Below, piece by piece: positions 23,701 to 30,916 of a DNA stretch of 38,629 bases. A model generated the notes under the pieces. The model was given only the letters and a program-made list of their open reading frames with translations, was not told the origin of the DNA and ran no database searches. Made by a program: the position numbers and the translations under genes. This DNA is from RPQK01 sp041946865 (lineage in GTDB: Bacteria > Acidobacteriota > UBA6911 > RPQK01): positions 1-38,629 of the forward strand of contig JBHGBF010000022.1 of assembly GCA_041946865.1 (NCBI GenBank), given 5' to 3'. The first letter of the stretch is position 1. The number at the start of each line of letters is the position of its first letter.

Positions 23701-24058
23701 CTTGTTGTCCATTCAGGCGCTGAGCCCGAGGACCCCGGTTATGGCGCAGATCAACGGACGTCCGGTTCCCGTCGGCGTCAACGCGATGAAGAGCCGGCGC
23801 GCGGGGCTCTACGTCGACATCAGCGAAGGCGCCCGGTACGGCGCGATGAACCGTCTCACCTTGACTCTGCCTGGAACGGAAGAAAACGATCCGCTGCCAC
23901 CGAGGCTGGAGAACGTCATCCCCGTTTACACGGATCAATTTGTGGCGCAGGATCCCCCCTCTTCCTGGTCTCTGTCCGGAATCAGTCAGGGTGGCTTTGC
24001 AGACGACCCACCCTCTCGGACTGCTGGGGGGCAACAACGACGTATGAAGAGCTTTTGA
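20753..24058 (+). CDS. Large exported glycosidase-like protein
   Basis: This 1101-residue protein has a signal peptide (MKMSRFAGFILLATSLSSTL). Residues about 25-310 form a beta-sandwich-like domain (LENEKLALSIDPKRCSITEL, IHYWGGTGWHSL). A TIM-barrel-like region (about 320-640) has RPLGVIHPGTNFPDN, GGWLYDILFFHKDYDTSHGY and LFLGGWVGWIEHGPWFHQG, then beta domains; the late segment VQPGDWVELKWSEPQTIQSV resembles a discoidin/F5-8 type carbohydrate-binding module. The order is reminiscent of clan GH-D (GH27/GH36-like) enzymes, with the Asp of YDILFF as a possible nucleophile, but the family is not certain. The first codon is GTG at 20753 after an AAAGG site; the in-frame ATG at 20759 is possible. 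It heads an operon: the methyltransferase starts 35 bases after its stop. Confidence 0.7.
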   Translation: MKMSRFAGFILLATSLSSTLRSEAWRLENEKLALSIDPKRCSITELLNKLTGERFQVRDQGFSIEVGTGSQIASIGVLTPQNCDLEGADRTSPHQISFLLRHGLVRLKFAYQLDPGDHFAVRTVEATYEGHQPFNVHRLILFDWALEPKPEKAIHYWGGTGWHSLDTGREWVWDPEAQARGRDWVQLPCIQHQRGENSIACFLRSKRGGVFLGISCDFFTMEERGETHRLAYWPGFILPPSRTFQSEKGIVGVYSQKGELKKSGYGVSDLGDFLFPQIAFASLDRGEVEAVSECVKKYVRPSPYQNWVNTWTLGMPWDLTDARAIDEARAAIDTLTALKSTRALPIQPPWLGLYRQFPVSGTNTSLKVSPGVKQILTYMKSKGIRPLGVIHPGTNFPDNRTPGFVDKPEWCVLGADGKRDLRNIALSRQYMDFLWQAMHQLTSEHDLGGWLYDILFFHKDYDTSHGYLPGVASLYPQWRNMLDLNLKLHQVFPDLFLGGWVGWIEHGPWFHQGLAVAHNGHDHFIDLHVNFHSFRPDHMVANNIRLSNYFSRTSRMVPAYVSNTTVGHYKFDIPAWDRLGYQYSLLSNIATSRAPGHLTIIPDERAGETFLPEEREFIDKWLTWAREHEDYYELDTVLFGAPSPEGVDGYAYCKPSDGILFICNSSNTSESVSVRLDDSIRLTDGGPFVIRERYPQDRYRIGPDAGLFARGSSLAVRVPGQTVMVFEIRKYRPGEHLLLGTSGRIDRSDDGIVRLACVTGEAGRDAWLGIAGWAEPIREIYVNGVKTPFSFRRGLALAHLRFDGEALEPELRWKTKRQADQLSLSTDFYLPSGLRRVLDEQRYPLPEKMRSREARKDYPWLDTSRLMVSVPFRHPAALLVEDVFSQADLTFSKAGMSSFPVTKVQPGDWVELKWSEPQTIQSVEIKGVAIKQVTVQKPNAGGWEQVGRAPGNALNILSARFEAPLRTSALRIVIDQSGGRDAGLLSIQALSPRTPVMAQINGRPVPVGVNAMKSRRAGLYVDISEGARYGAMNRLTLTLPGTEENDPLPPRLENVIPVYTDQFVAQDPPSSWSLSGISQGGFADDPPSRTAGGQQRRMKSF

Positions 24059-24093
24059 CGGCTCATCGTGACCGTGACACGGAGAAACGAGTC

Positions 24094-25065
24094 ATGTCAG
24101 CGAGTTTTTTGGAAAGGCTGCAGAACGGCGAAATACTGTTCCACTATGCTCCCCTCCACAGCCTGCTGGCCGACTGGGGGAAGCCGCTGGAAACGCATCT
24201 TTCCAAGTGGATTATCGACAACCCGGAGAAGTATCAGGAGGCCCTGGTCAAATCCTATGAAGCCGGGTGCACCCTGGGCTGCACTCAGACTCAGGCGGCC
24301 TCCCCTTGGCGGGCCGAGACTTTCGGCCTGCGGCACAGAGTGCGCGAGCTCAACTACAAGTCGGCGCGACTGGCGCGCGAAGTGACTCGTCCCCCCAACT
24401 ACGTCTTGGCGCTGGTCTCTTCCACGAATCCCGACTTTCTTCAGCCTCTCGGGAGCCTGTCATACCAGGAAGTTTATGACGGCTACCAGGAACAGATCTC
24501 GGCGCTGCTGGAGGGGGGCATCGACCTTTTTATTATTGCGGGCAATCATCTCGAAGAACAGCTGATTGCGATCAGGGTTGCGCGGGACCTCTGCGATCTC
24601 CCGATTATCTCTCAGAATGTCTACTACACCGGCAAGAAGGGATTTCGGACCATGATGGGGATAGACCCGGCCATCGGGTCTGCTCGCCTGGAGGAGGCGG
24701 GGGTTGACGTGATCGGCGGCAGCTGCGGCCTCATGAGCGACCTCCCCGACGCGTCCAATTACTATCGGGCCGCCACCAAGCTGGTGAGGGAGATGCGGCG
24801 GGCCTGCCGCAAATCAGTGTCTATCCAGCCCAATGCGGGGATGCCGCAACTGCAGGGCGAAATCACCATCTATCCGGCCACGCCCGCGCAGATGGCCGCC
24901 GAGGTGGAGGAATGGGTCTGCGCCGGGGCCCGGCTGGTCGGAGGCTGCTGCGGGACAAACCTGGACCATTACCGGGCCATCTCGAAGAAGATCGGCGGAC
25001 GGAAGGCCGACCAGGTTATCGCCGACAGGCCCAGTCCGAATTCAAAAGTCGGCAAGAAGGTTTAG
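24094..25065 (+). CDS. Homocysteine S-methyltransferase family protein (BHMT/MetH N-domain type)
   Basis: This 323-residue cytoplasmic protein has the zinc-dependent homocysteine S-methyltransferase fold. The three zinc cysteines are visible: GVDVIGGSCGLMSD (Cys211) and LVGGCCGTNLDHY (Cys285, Cys286). VSIQPNAGMPQLQGE and ILFHYAPLHSLL also fit the family. Members move a methyl group from betaine, S-methylmethionine, dimethylsulfoniopropionate or methylated amines to homocysteine. The ATG at 24094 has GGAGAAA upstream; the same frame is open far to the left only because it overlaps the glycosidase-like gene. The second hyuA begins seven bases after its stop. This tight link with ATP-dependent amidohydrolases suggests demethylation of a methylated cyclic amide or its open product. 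That is inference; the methyl donor is unknown. Confidence 0.88.
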   Translation: MSASFLERLQNGEILFHYAPLHSLLADWGKPLETHLSKWIIDNPEKYQEALVKSYEAGCTLGCTQTQAASPWRAETFGLRHRVRELNYKSARLAREVTRPPNYVLALVSSTNPDFLQPLGSLSYQEVYDGYQEQISALLEGGIDLFIIAGNHLEEQLIAIRVARDLCDLPIISQNVYYTGKKGFRTMMGIDPAIGSARLEEAGVDVIGGSCGLMSDLPDASNYYRAATKLVREMRRACRKSVSIQPNAGMPQLQGEITIYPATPAQMAAEVEEWVCAGARLVGGCCGTNLDHYRAISKKIGGRKADQVIADRPSPNSKVGKKV

Positions 25066-25072
25066 AGAGCGC

Positions 25073-27196
25073 ATGCAAGACAGCAGTCGAGTCGAAGAGT
25101 TTCGCGTGGGAACGGACGTGGGCGGCACTTTTACGGATATCGTTTTTGCCGGCTCAATCGGGACGATACTGACACACAAGAGCCTTTCCACGCCGCAAGA
25201 CTACAGTTGTGCGGTCGTGGAAGGAATCAGTCGGGTTCTCATCAAGGAGGGCATCGATGCTTCATCGATCAGCGAGGTGGTTCACGGGACAACCATCGTG
25301 ACGAACACATGCATCGAGCAGACCGGGGCGCGCGTGGCGTTGATCACCACTAAGGGTTTTCGCGACGTTCTGGAGATCGGGCGCGGCCGGATGCCGGAGC
25401 TTTACAATCTGGCCTGGAAAAAGCCGGCGCCTCTCGTGCCGCGCTACTTGCGATTCGAGGTGGACGAGCGGATCGGCAAACACGGAGAGATTATTCGGCC
25501 AGTCAATGAAGACGAGCTGGATCCTATCCTCGAGGAGATCAGGGCAAATGGAGTGGGCTCCGTCGCCATTTGCTTGTACAACTCTCCTCGCAATTCGGTT
25601 CACGAAGAGAGGATTGAGGCGCTGCTGCATGAAAGAGAGCCGGATCTTCTAGTCACGAGGTCGACCAGGATCAGGCCCGTCCTCAAGGAATACGAGAGGA
25701 CTTCGGAAGCTGTGGTCAACGCCTACGTGGCGCCTGTCGTCAGCCGTTATCTGAGATCCCTTCGCCGGGGTCTCGATTCTATTGGCGTGCGAGCGCCGCT
25801 CAGGGTCATGCAGTCGGGCGGAGGCATGATCACCGCCGAAGAAGCGGCCGAAATGCCGGTCGAGATCGTGGAATGCGGCCCGGCCGCCGGGGTTGTTGGG
25901 GCCGCCTACCTGGCTGATCAGCAGAGAATCGAGAACATCATCACGCTGGACTTGGGCGGAACGACGACCAAGGCCTCCATCGTGGAAAGCGGCAGGTATA
26001 CGCGCTCTGCCGAGTACGAAGTAGGGGCGGGGATCCACCGGGCCAGCCGGATGCACAAGGGGAAGGGGTACGTCCTGCGCATTCCCTCCATCGATATCGC
26101 CGAAATCGGGGCTGGAGGTGGAAGTATTGCGTGGATCGACCCTGGTGGACTGATCAATGTCGGGCCTCGTAGCGCGGGTGCCTCGCCGGGCCCCGTCTGC
26201 TATAACCGCGGGGGTGTCCAGCCAACGCTTACGGATTCATACGTCAATCTCGGCTATATGAATCCGGAGTCCTTGTTGAGCGGCGAATTCCCTCTCGATT
26301 ACGGCAAGGCTCGAGCGGCCTATCAAAGGGACATCGCCGGCCCGCTCGATCTCGAGGTCCTCCAGGCGGCGTATGCCGTCTACCTGATCGCCAATTCCAA
26401 TATCATGCGGGCCATCCGATCGGTGTCTTCTGAGAGGGGGAGGGACCCGCGGCGGTTTTCGCTCTTTGTTTTCGGCGGCGCCGGGGCACTGCACGGAGCG
26501 GCGGTTGCCGCCTCGTTGGGAATAGGACGCGTGATCGTGCCACCCATCGGCGGCGCTTTCAGCGCCTTCGGCCTGCTGTGCGCCGATGTTGAAAGGAATC
26601 GAGTGCGCACGTTCGATCGCTTGCTTGAAGGGCCGGCGCTCGAGGATATGAACCGAACCCTGGCATTGATGGCCGAGGAGTTGTTGCGGGCGACAGGCGA
26701 TAGCTTCGACACGGCTTCTGCCGAAGTCCAAAGGTACGCCGACATACGGTACAAGAACCAGGCGTCCGAACTGACGATAGCGCTTCCCCGGTGCGAATTG
26801 GGCGAAGAGCATCTGCAGCTCCTGGCGCGCGACTTCAACCGCGAGTACCAGAAGGACTTCGGCTATCATTTCGACCGCCTGCCGCTGGAGGTGGTCAATC
26901 TGAGAGTCACGAGGACCACCCGGATTTCCAAACCGCAATTGAGGGCCCCCGCCCGTCGGTCCGGCGTTACGGTCCGCAAGCCGGCGCAGACTAGAAAAGC
27001 CTATTTCGGACCCGAGCAGGGCACCCGGGAAGCCCCCGTTCTGTCCATGGAAGAGGTGGGAGAGACGGGCCGGGAAGGACCTGTGTTGATTGATACTTAT
27101 GACACCACCATCGTTGTCCCTCCCGGATGTTCCGTCCGGAAATCATTGGAAGGCAGCCTGGTCATCGGTGTCGGGGACGGGAGGAGCGCAGAATGA
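25073..27196 (+). CDS. hyuA: Hydantoinase A/oxoprolinase family protein (copy 2)
   Basis: This 707-residue subunit has the N-terminal FRVGTDVGGTFTDIVFAG ASKHA motif at about residues 10-27. VVHGTTIVTNTCIEQTGARV, TTKGFRDVLEIGRGRMPELY and the second ATP-site loop ITLDLGGTTTKASIVESG (about residue 287) follow. The C-terminal domain includes VFGGAGALHGAAVAASLG. Together with the next gene it would form an ATP-dependent cyclic amidohydrolase. The start at 25073 follows the methyltransferase stop by seven bases; the frame is open upstream into that gene, and no strong ribosome binding site was seen, so coupling by termination and reinitiation is likely. It is similar throughout to copy 1 at 4123-6231, but lacks its own promoter and is locked in an operon. 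Its stop overlaps the hyuB start as ATGA. Confidence 0.92.
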   Translation: MQDSSRVEEFRVGTDVGGTFTDIVFAGSIGTILTHKSLSTPQDYSCAVVEGISRVLIKEGIDASSISEVVHGTTIVTNTCIEQTGARVALITTKGFRDVLEIGRGRMPELYNLAWKKPAPLVPRYLRFEVDERIGKHGEIIRPVNEDELDPILEEIRANGVGSVAICLYNSPRNSVHEERIEALLHEREPDLLVTRSTRIRPVLKEYERTSEAVVNAYVAPVVSRYLRSLRRGLDSIGVRAPLRVMQSGGGMITAEEAAEMPVEIVECGPAAGVVGAAYLADQQRIENIITLDLGGTTTKASIVESGRYTRSAEYEVGAGIHRASRMHKGKGYVLRIPSIDIAEIGAGGGSIAWIDPGGLINVGPRSAGASPGPVCYNRGGVQPTLTDSYVNLGYMNPESLLSGEFPLDYGKARAAYQRDIAGPLDLEVLQAAYAVYLIANSNIMRAIRSVSSERGRDPRRFSLFVFGGAGALHGAAVAASLGIGRVIVPPIGGAFSAFGLLCADVERNRVRTFDRLLEGPALEDMNRTLALMAEELLRATGDSFDTASAEVQRYADIRYKNQASELTIALPRCELGEEHLQLLARDFNREYQKDFGYHFDRLPLEVVNLRVTRTTRISKPQLRAPARRSGVTVRKPAQTRKAYFGPEQGTREAPVLSMEEVGETGREGPVLIDTYDTTIVVPPGCSVRKSLEGSLVIGVGDGRSAE

Positions 27197-28941
27197 TGGA
27201 TGTGGGGAACGAGAGGAAAGTCGATGTCGTCACGATGACCCTCATCAACAACCTTCTCTACTCTCTGGTCGACGAAATGTCCCTGGCTGTCGTTCGGACC
27301 TCGTTTTCGCCGCTTTCCAGGGACGCTTTTGACTTTCAGTGCGCGCTCTTCAAGGCCGACGGCGAACTGATCCTCGAGGGCGAAGGTTCGATCCTGCATT
27401 CCCTTGCTTACTCCTACATTATTCGGAAGGTTCTCGAGGAATACGCCGACGATATCAGGCCCGGCGACATCTTCCTGAACAACGACCCCTACCATGCGGC
27501 CTCCCATCTTCCTGATATTTACATGCTCAAACCGGTCTTCCTGCAGGACCGCTTGATCGCCTGGACCTGCTCGGGAGGGCATATGGCCGACATAGGCGGC
27601 AGGGTGGCCGGCAGTTGCGCCTGCGACTCGACCGAGATCTACCAGGAGGGCTTGCGTATTCCGATCGTCAAGTTCTACGAAGAAGGCAAGCCGAGCCGCT
27701 CGGTGTTTCGCCTGCTTCGGGGGAATTCGCGTTTACCGGAGGTCCTGATCGGTGACCTGGAGTCCCACCATGCCGGCTGTCACATCGGCGAGACGCGACT
27801 CATGGAGCTGATCCGTACCTACGGCTGGGAGACGCTCGAAATGTACGTCGACGAGCTCTGCGACTATGCGGAAAGGCGGACGCGCGACGAGATTGCGAAG
27901 ATGCCGGACGGCTCTTACGAGTTTACCGACTATCTGGACGACGATGGGTTTGAAGACAAGCTTGTGCCGCTCCATCTGACGATAACCGTTTCCGGTGACG
28001 CCATCACTTACGACTTTACCGGCACTTCGCCCCAGATCAAAGGTTCGATGAACAACCCCGTGGGGACCACCAGAGCCATGGTTTTGATCGGCTTGAGGTG
28101 CATGATCGATCCTGAAATCCCGCGTAACGCGGGAGTCTGGCGTCCGGTCCAAATGGTCATCCCCGAGGGAAGCCTTCTCAACCCAGTGCTGCCAGCGGCG
28201 TGCGCGGGGCGCGGCGCTACGTTGTCTCGTCTCATGGACGTCATGATGGGCGCCGAGGCCCAGATCGTCCCGGACAAGATCCCGGCTTGCGAATCGGGGG
28301 CGGACTGGCTGATCTGCATGGGGACGAATGACCAAGAGTATGGGTATACGGTTCTCACAGAGACGGTCTGGGGCGGGTGGGGAGGACGTCCTTTCGCCGA
28401 CGGCGTCGACTTTTGCACTCCCATCTTCCTGAACGGGTGCAACCAGGTTTGCGAGCTGAACGAGAGTCTTTATCCGTTCATGTACAAGCAGTACGCGTAC
28501 GTTCCGGATTCCGAAGGAGCAGGGAAGTACCGCGGGAGCTATGCGCTCGTGCGCGAGTGGGAGTTTCTCGGGGAGGAAGGGACCCTGCAGATGCGCACCG
28601 AGAGGCAACGTTCCCGAACCTGGGGCCTGAACGGCGGTCTGCCGGGCGCCTTTTCCCAAACGATACTTAATCCGGATCGCGAGCACAGGAAAATGCGCAA
28701 GGAGACCGTGTCGATCAAGAAAGGCGATGTCATTCGAGTCATGACGTCCGGCGGAGGAGGATGGGGGGATCCTTTGGAGAGGGAAGAAGAGCTGGTGCTG
28801 CGGGACGTCCGTTGCGGAGGGGTGACAGTCCGGAGGGCGAGGGAAGTCTACGGCGTCGTGATCGACGAGAAGACGCTTGAGCTCCGGAAAGAGGCCACGC
28901 GGGAGCTTCGCGCGAAGCTCAGAGAAAAACGGGCGCAGTGA
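27193..28941 (+). CDS. hyuB: Hydantoinase B/oxoprolinase family protein (copy 2)
   Basis: This 582-residue subunit has VDVVTMTLINNLLYSLVDEM at the start, GDIFLNNDPYHAASHLPDIY around residue 100, GGHMADIGGRVAGSCACDS around 140 and the C-terminal TSGGGGWGDPLEREEE motif. Its length equals copy 1. The ATG at 27193 overlaps the hyuA stop by four bases; a second ATG directly follows at 27196, so the real start could be either. GGGAGG lies about 13 bases upstream. It ends the operon with the glycosidase-like protein and homocysteine methyltransferase. The mid-protein region differs from copy 1 (VWGGWGGRPFADGVDFCTP versus a shorter loop), suggesting a different substrate for the two pairs. Confidence 0.92.
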   Translation: MMDVGNERKVDVVTMTLINNLLYSLVDEMSLAVVRTSFSPLSRDAFDFQCALFKADGELILEGEGSILHSLAYSYIIRKVLEEYADDIRPGDIFLNNDPYHAASHLPDIYMLKPVFLQDRLIAWTCSGGHMADIGGRVAGSCACDSTEIYQEGLRIPIVKFYEEGKPSRSVFRLLRGNSRLPEVLIGDLESHHAGCHIGETRLMELIRTYGWETLEMYVDELCDYAERRTRDEIAKMPDGSYEFTDYLDDDGFEDKLVPLHLTITVSGDAITYDFTGTSPQIKGSMNNPVGTTRAMVLIGLRCMIDPEIPRNAGVWRPVQMVIPEGSLLNPVLPAACAGRGATLSRLMDVMMGAEAQIVPDKIPACESGADWLICMGTNDQEYGYTVLTETVWGGWGGRPFADGVDFCTPIFLNGCNQVCELNESLYPFMYKQYAYVPDSEGAGKYRGSYALVREWEFLGEEGTLQMRTERQRSRTWGLNGGLPGAFSQTILNPDREHRKMRKETVSIKKGDVIRVMTSGGGGWGDPLEREEELVLRDVRCGGVTVRRAREVYGVVIDEKTLELRKEATRELRAKLREKRAQ

Positions 28942-29068
28942 GGTGCGAGGGGCAAGGCTCTCCACCAGGCATGTGCCCTGGGGTGGGAATAATCACATGG
29001 CGCAGAATCGATATGATATGGTTGGCAGCGTCTGGCCGGAACAGCGAGGTTCGTTAAAGAGGTGAGTT

Positions 29069-30661
29069 ATGAAACGAATACTCCTTCTGTCCACTTGCAT
29101 TGGGTTGGTTTCAGTAGGCGGAGCCTTCCTGCCGGCGGGTCAGCAGGACGCAAAGAAACTGCGGAAGGAAGAGGCAGCGGATTACTACAAAAATTGGCTG
29201 GAGGAAGATGTTGTCTACTTGATTTCGAAAGAGGAACGAAACGTCTTCTCCAAGTTGACGAGCAACGAGGAGCGCGAACAGTTCATTGAGCAGTTCTGGG
29301 CCCGCCGAGATCCCGATCGGTCCACCGCTGCGAACGAGTTCAAGGAGGAGCATTACCGGCGTATCGCTTACGCTAACGAGCATTTCAAATCGGGCATTCC
29401 TGGATGGCTGACCGATCGGGGGCAGATCTACATCAAGTTTGGGCCGCCGAAAGAGCGCGAGACGTACGTAAGCGGCGGCACTTACGAACGACCGCTCACC
29501 GAGGGCGGGGGGAGAACGACCACTTACCCCTGGGAAAGGTGGTTTTACCGCAACATTCCCGGCCTGGGATCGGGTATCGAAATCGAGTTCGTGGACCCCA
29601 CTCTCTCCGGGGAGTACAAGATCGCCCTGAGGAAATCGGAAAAGGACGCTCTGTTCAATAGCGAGGGGAGCGGTGACACTCTTTACGAGCAGATGGGGGT
29701 GCTGACACGGGCCGACCGGCTTCGAGCGGATTTTGCGATGCGTCCCCTCGGATTGAACAACGATTCACTGGTCATGGACCTGGGACAGACGCCGTTCCAG
29801 ACGATCCAGCACTACTTCGACCTCAAGCGGCCGGCCGCGGTTCGTTTTGACGACCTCCGAGCAATCGTGGATTCCAACGTCTACTATCACCAGCTGCCGT
29901 TTCAAATCAGAGCCGACACCAGTCGGCTGAACGACGAGGCGGTCATGGTGATGCTCACCCTGGGCCTTCAGCCCCACAACTTGACCGCGAGGCCGGGTAC
30001 GAATGCCTTTCAGGTGAATATCTACGGCCGGATTACCGGGTTGAGCCGTCAGCTGATCTCTGACTTCGACGATGATCTGAGTCTCACGAGCGGTGACCGA
30101 CGGGCTGTCTACCAGCGAAAGCTGCCTTTGCGACCCGGCCGGTACAAGCTGACTTGTGTCGTCAAGGACAAGAACGCCTCCCGTATCGGCACCCAGGAAC
30201 AAATGCTCCTGGTTGCGCCTCTGACCTCCAAGAAGTTGTCCCTGAGCTCGATCGTGCTGGCGGAGCAGGTGAAGCCGGCGACCGAACAGGAATCGATCGT
30301 GGATCCGTTCCTGACCTGGAGCGGCTGGAAGATCTATCCGTCGCTGCAGGCCGACTTCTCAGCCGCCAAACCCCTGTACTGTTACCTCGAGGTTTACGGG
30401 TTTCAACTCGACCAGTCCAGCGGCTCTCCCCAGGTCGAAGTCAGCTACTCGCTTTTAAAGGACGGGGTACAGGTCAGGAAGAGCGGGCCGGATTTTTCGT
30501 CTCAGGCCTCGAATTACCTGAGCGACCGAATCTCGGTCCTGGCCGCCATCCCTCTGAACGGGCTTTCAGCCGGAAAGCACCAGCTCGAATTCGCTGTCCG
30601 GGATGCGATTACTGGACAGTCCGAAAGAGCGGAAGCCTCATTCACCATTCCGCAACAATAA
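29069..30661 (+). CDS. Exported GWxTD-domain protein
   Basis: This 530-residue protein has a signal peptide (MKRILLLSTCIGLVSVGGAF) followed by a charged helical stretch with DYYKNWLEEDVVYLISKEER and FIEQFWARRDPDRST. The name-giving motif follows: PGWLTDRGQIYIKFGPPKE, with GWLTD at residues 112-116. Later parts are beta-rich (LRPGRYKLTCVVKDKNASRI). GWxTD proteins are common in Acidobacteriota and are probably secreted or periplasmic; their molecular role is not established. AAGAGGTGAG lies before the ATG. The gap of 127 bases from the hyuB stop has no clear promoter or terminator, so it may or may not belong to the upstream operon. Confidence 0.88.
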   Translation: MKRILLLSTCIGLVSVGGAFLPAGQQDAKKLRKEEAADYYKNWLEEDVVYLISKEERNVFSKLTSNEEREQFIEQFWARRDPDRSTAANEFKEEHYRRIAYANEHFKSGIPGWLTDRGQIYIKFGPPKERETYVSGGTYERPLTEGGGRTTTYPWERWFYRNIPGLGSGIEIEFVDPTLSGEYKIALRKSEKDALFNSEGSGDTLYEQMGVLTRADRLRADFAMRPLGLNNDSLVMDLGQTPFQTIQHYFDLKRPAAVRFDDLRAIVDSNVYYHQLPFQIRADTSRLNDEAVMVMLTLGLQPHNLTARPGTNAFQVNIYGRITGLSRQLISDFDDDLSLTSGDRRAVYQRKLPLRPGRYKLTCVVKDKNASRIGTQEQMLLVAPLTSKKLSLSSIVLAEQVKPATEQESIVDPFLTWSGWKIYPSLQADFSAAKPLYCYLEVYGFQLDQSSGSPQVEVSYSLLKDGVQVRKSGPDFSSQASNYLSDRISVLAAIPLNGLSAGKHQLEFAVRDAITGQSERAEASFTIPQQ

Positions 30662-30790
30662 GCGCCGAGAAGGCCGCAACCGCGACTTCTCTCCCACGGA
30701 GTGCCGTTATTTACCGCCTTGGCATCCCCTTTGGGCGGAAGCCTTCTGTTTCGTAATTTTAAATTCACCTTTAGTATTTTGAAAAATATC

Positions 30791-30818
30791 TTGACAGCCA
30801 GCTGACACTAAATATACT
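30791..30818 (+). promoter_or_regulatory. Promoter of TonB-dependent receptor 2
   Basis: A perfect TTGACA (30791-30796) and TATACT (30813-30818) are 16 bases apart. An AT-rich stretch (about 30754-30789) precedes the -35 box and ends TTGAAAAATATC, like the one before receptor 1. The leader of about 95 bases can fold CCGCTC with GAGCGG and ends in AAAGGAGG. Confidence 0.75.
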
Positions 30819-30916
30819 TGACGCGCATCCGAGGGCTCTCTTGAGTAGCCGCTCGCTCCTTTCAGTTGAGCGGTGCGGCGTACGTTAGGACAGCTTCAAC
30901 CATAAAGGAGGCGAAA

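Noticed and set aside
23900..24058. A frameshift at the end of the glycosidase-like protein
   Set aside because: The last 20 residues look unusual, but the alternative frame gave no recognisable family ending, so there is no positive evidence.
23329..24093. A long N-terminal extension of the homocysteine methyltransferase
   Set aside because: It overlaps the coding end of the glycosidase-like gene in another frame, has no family match, and the ATG at 24094 has its own ribosome site.
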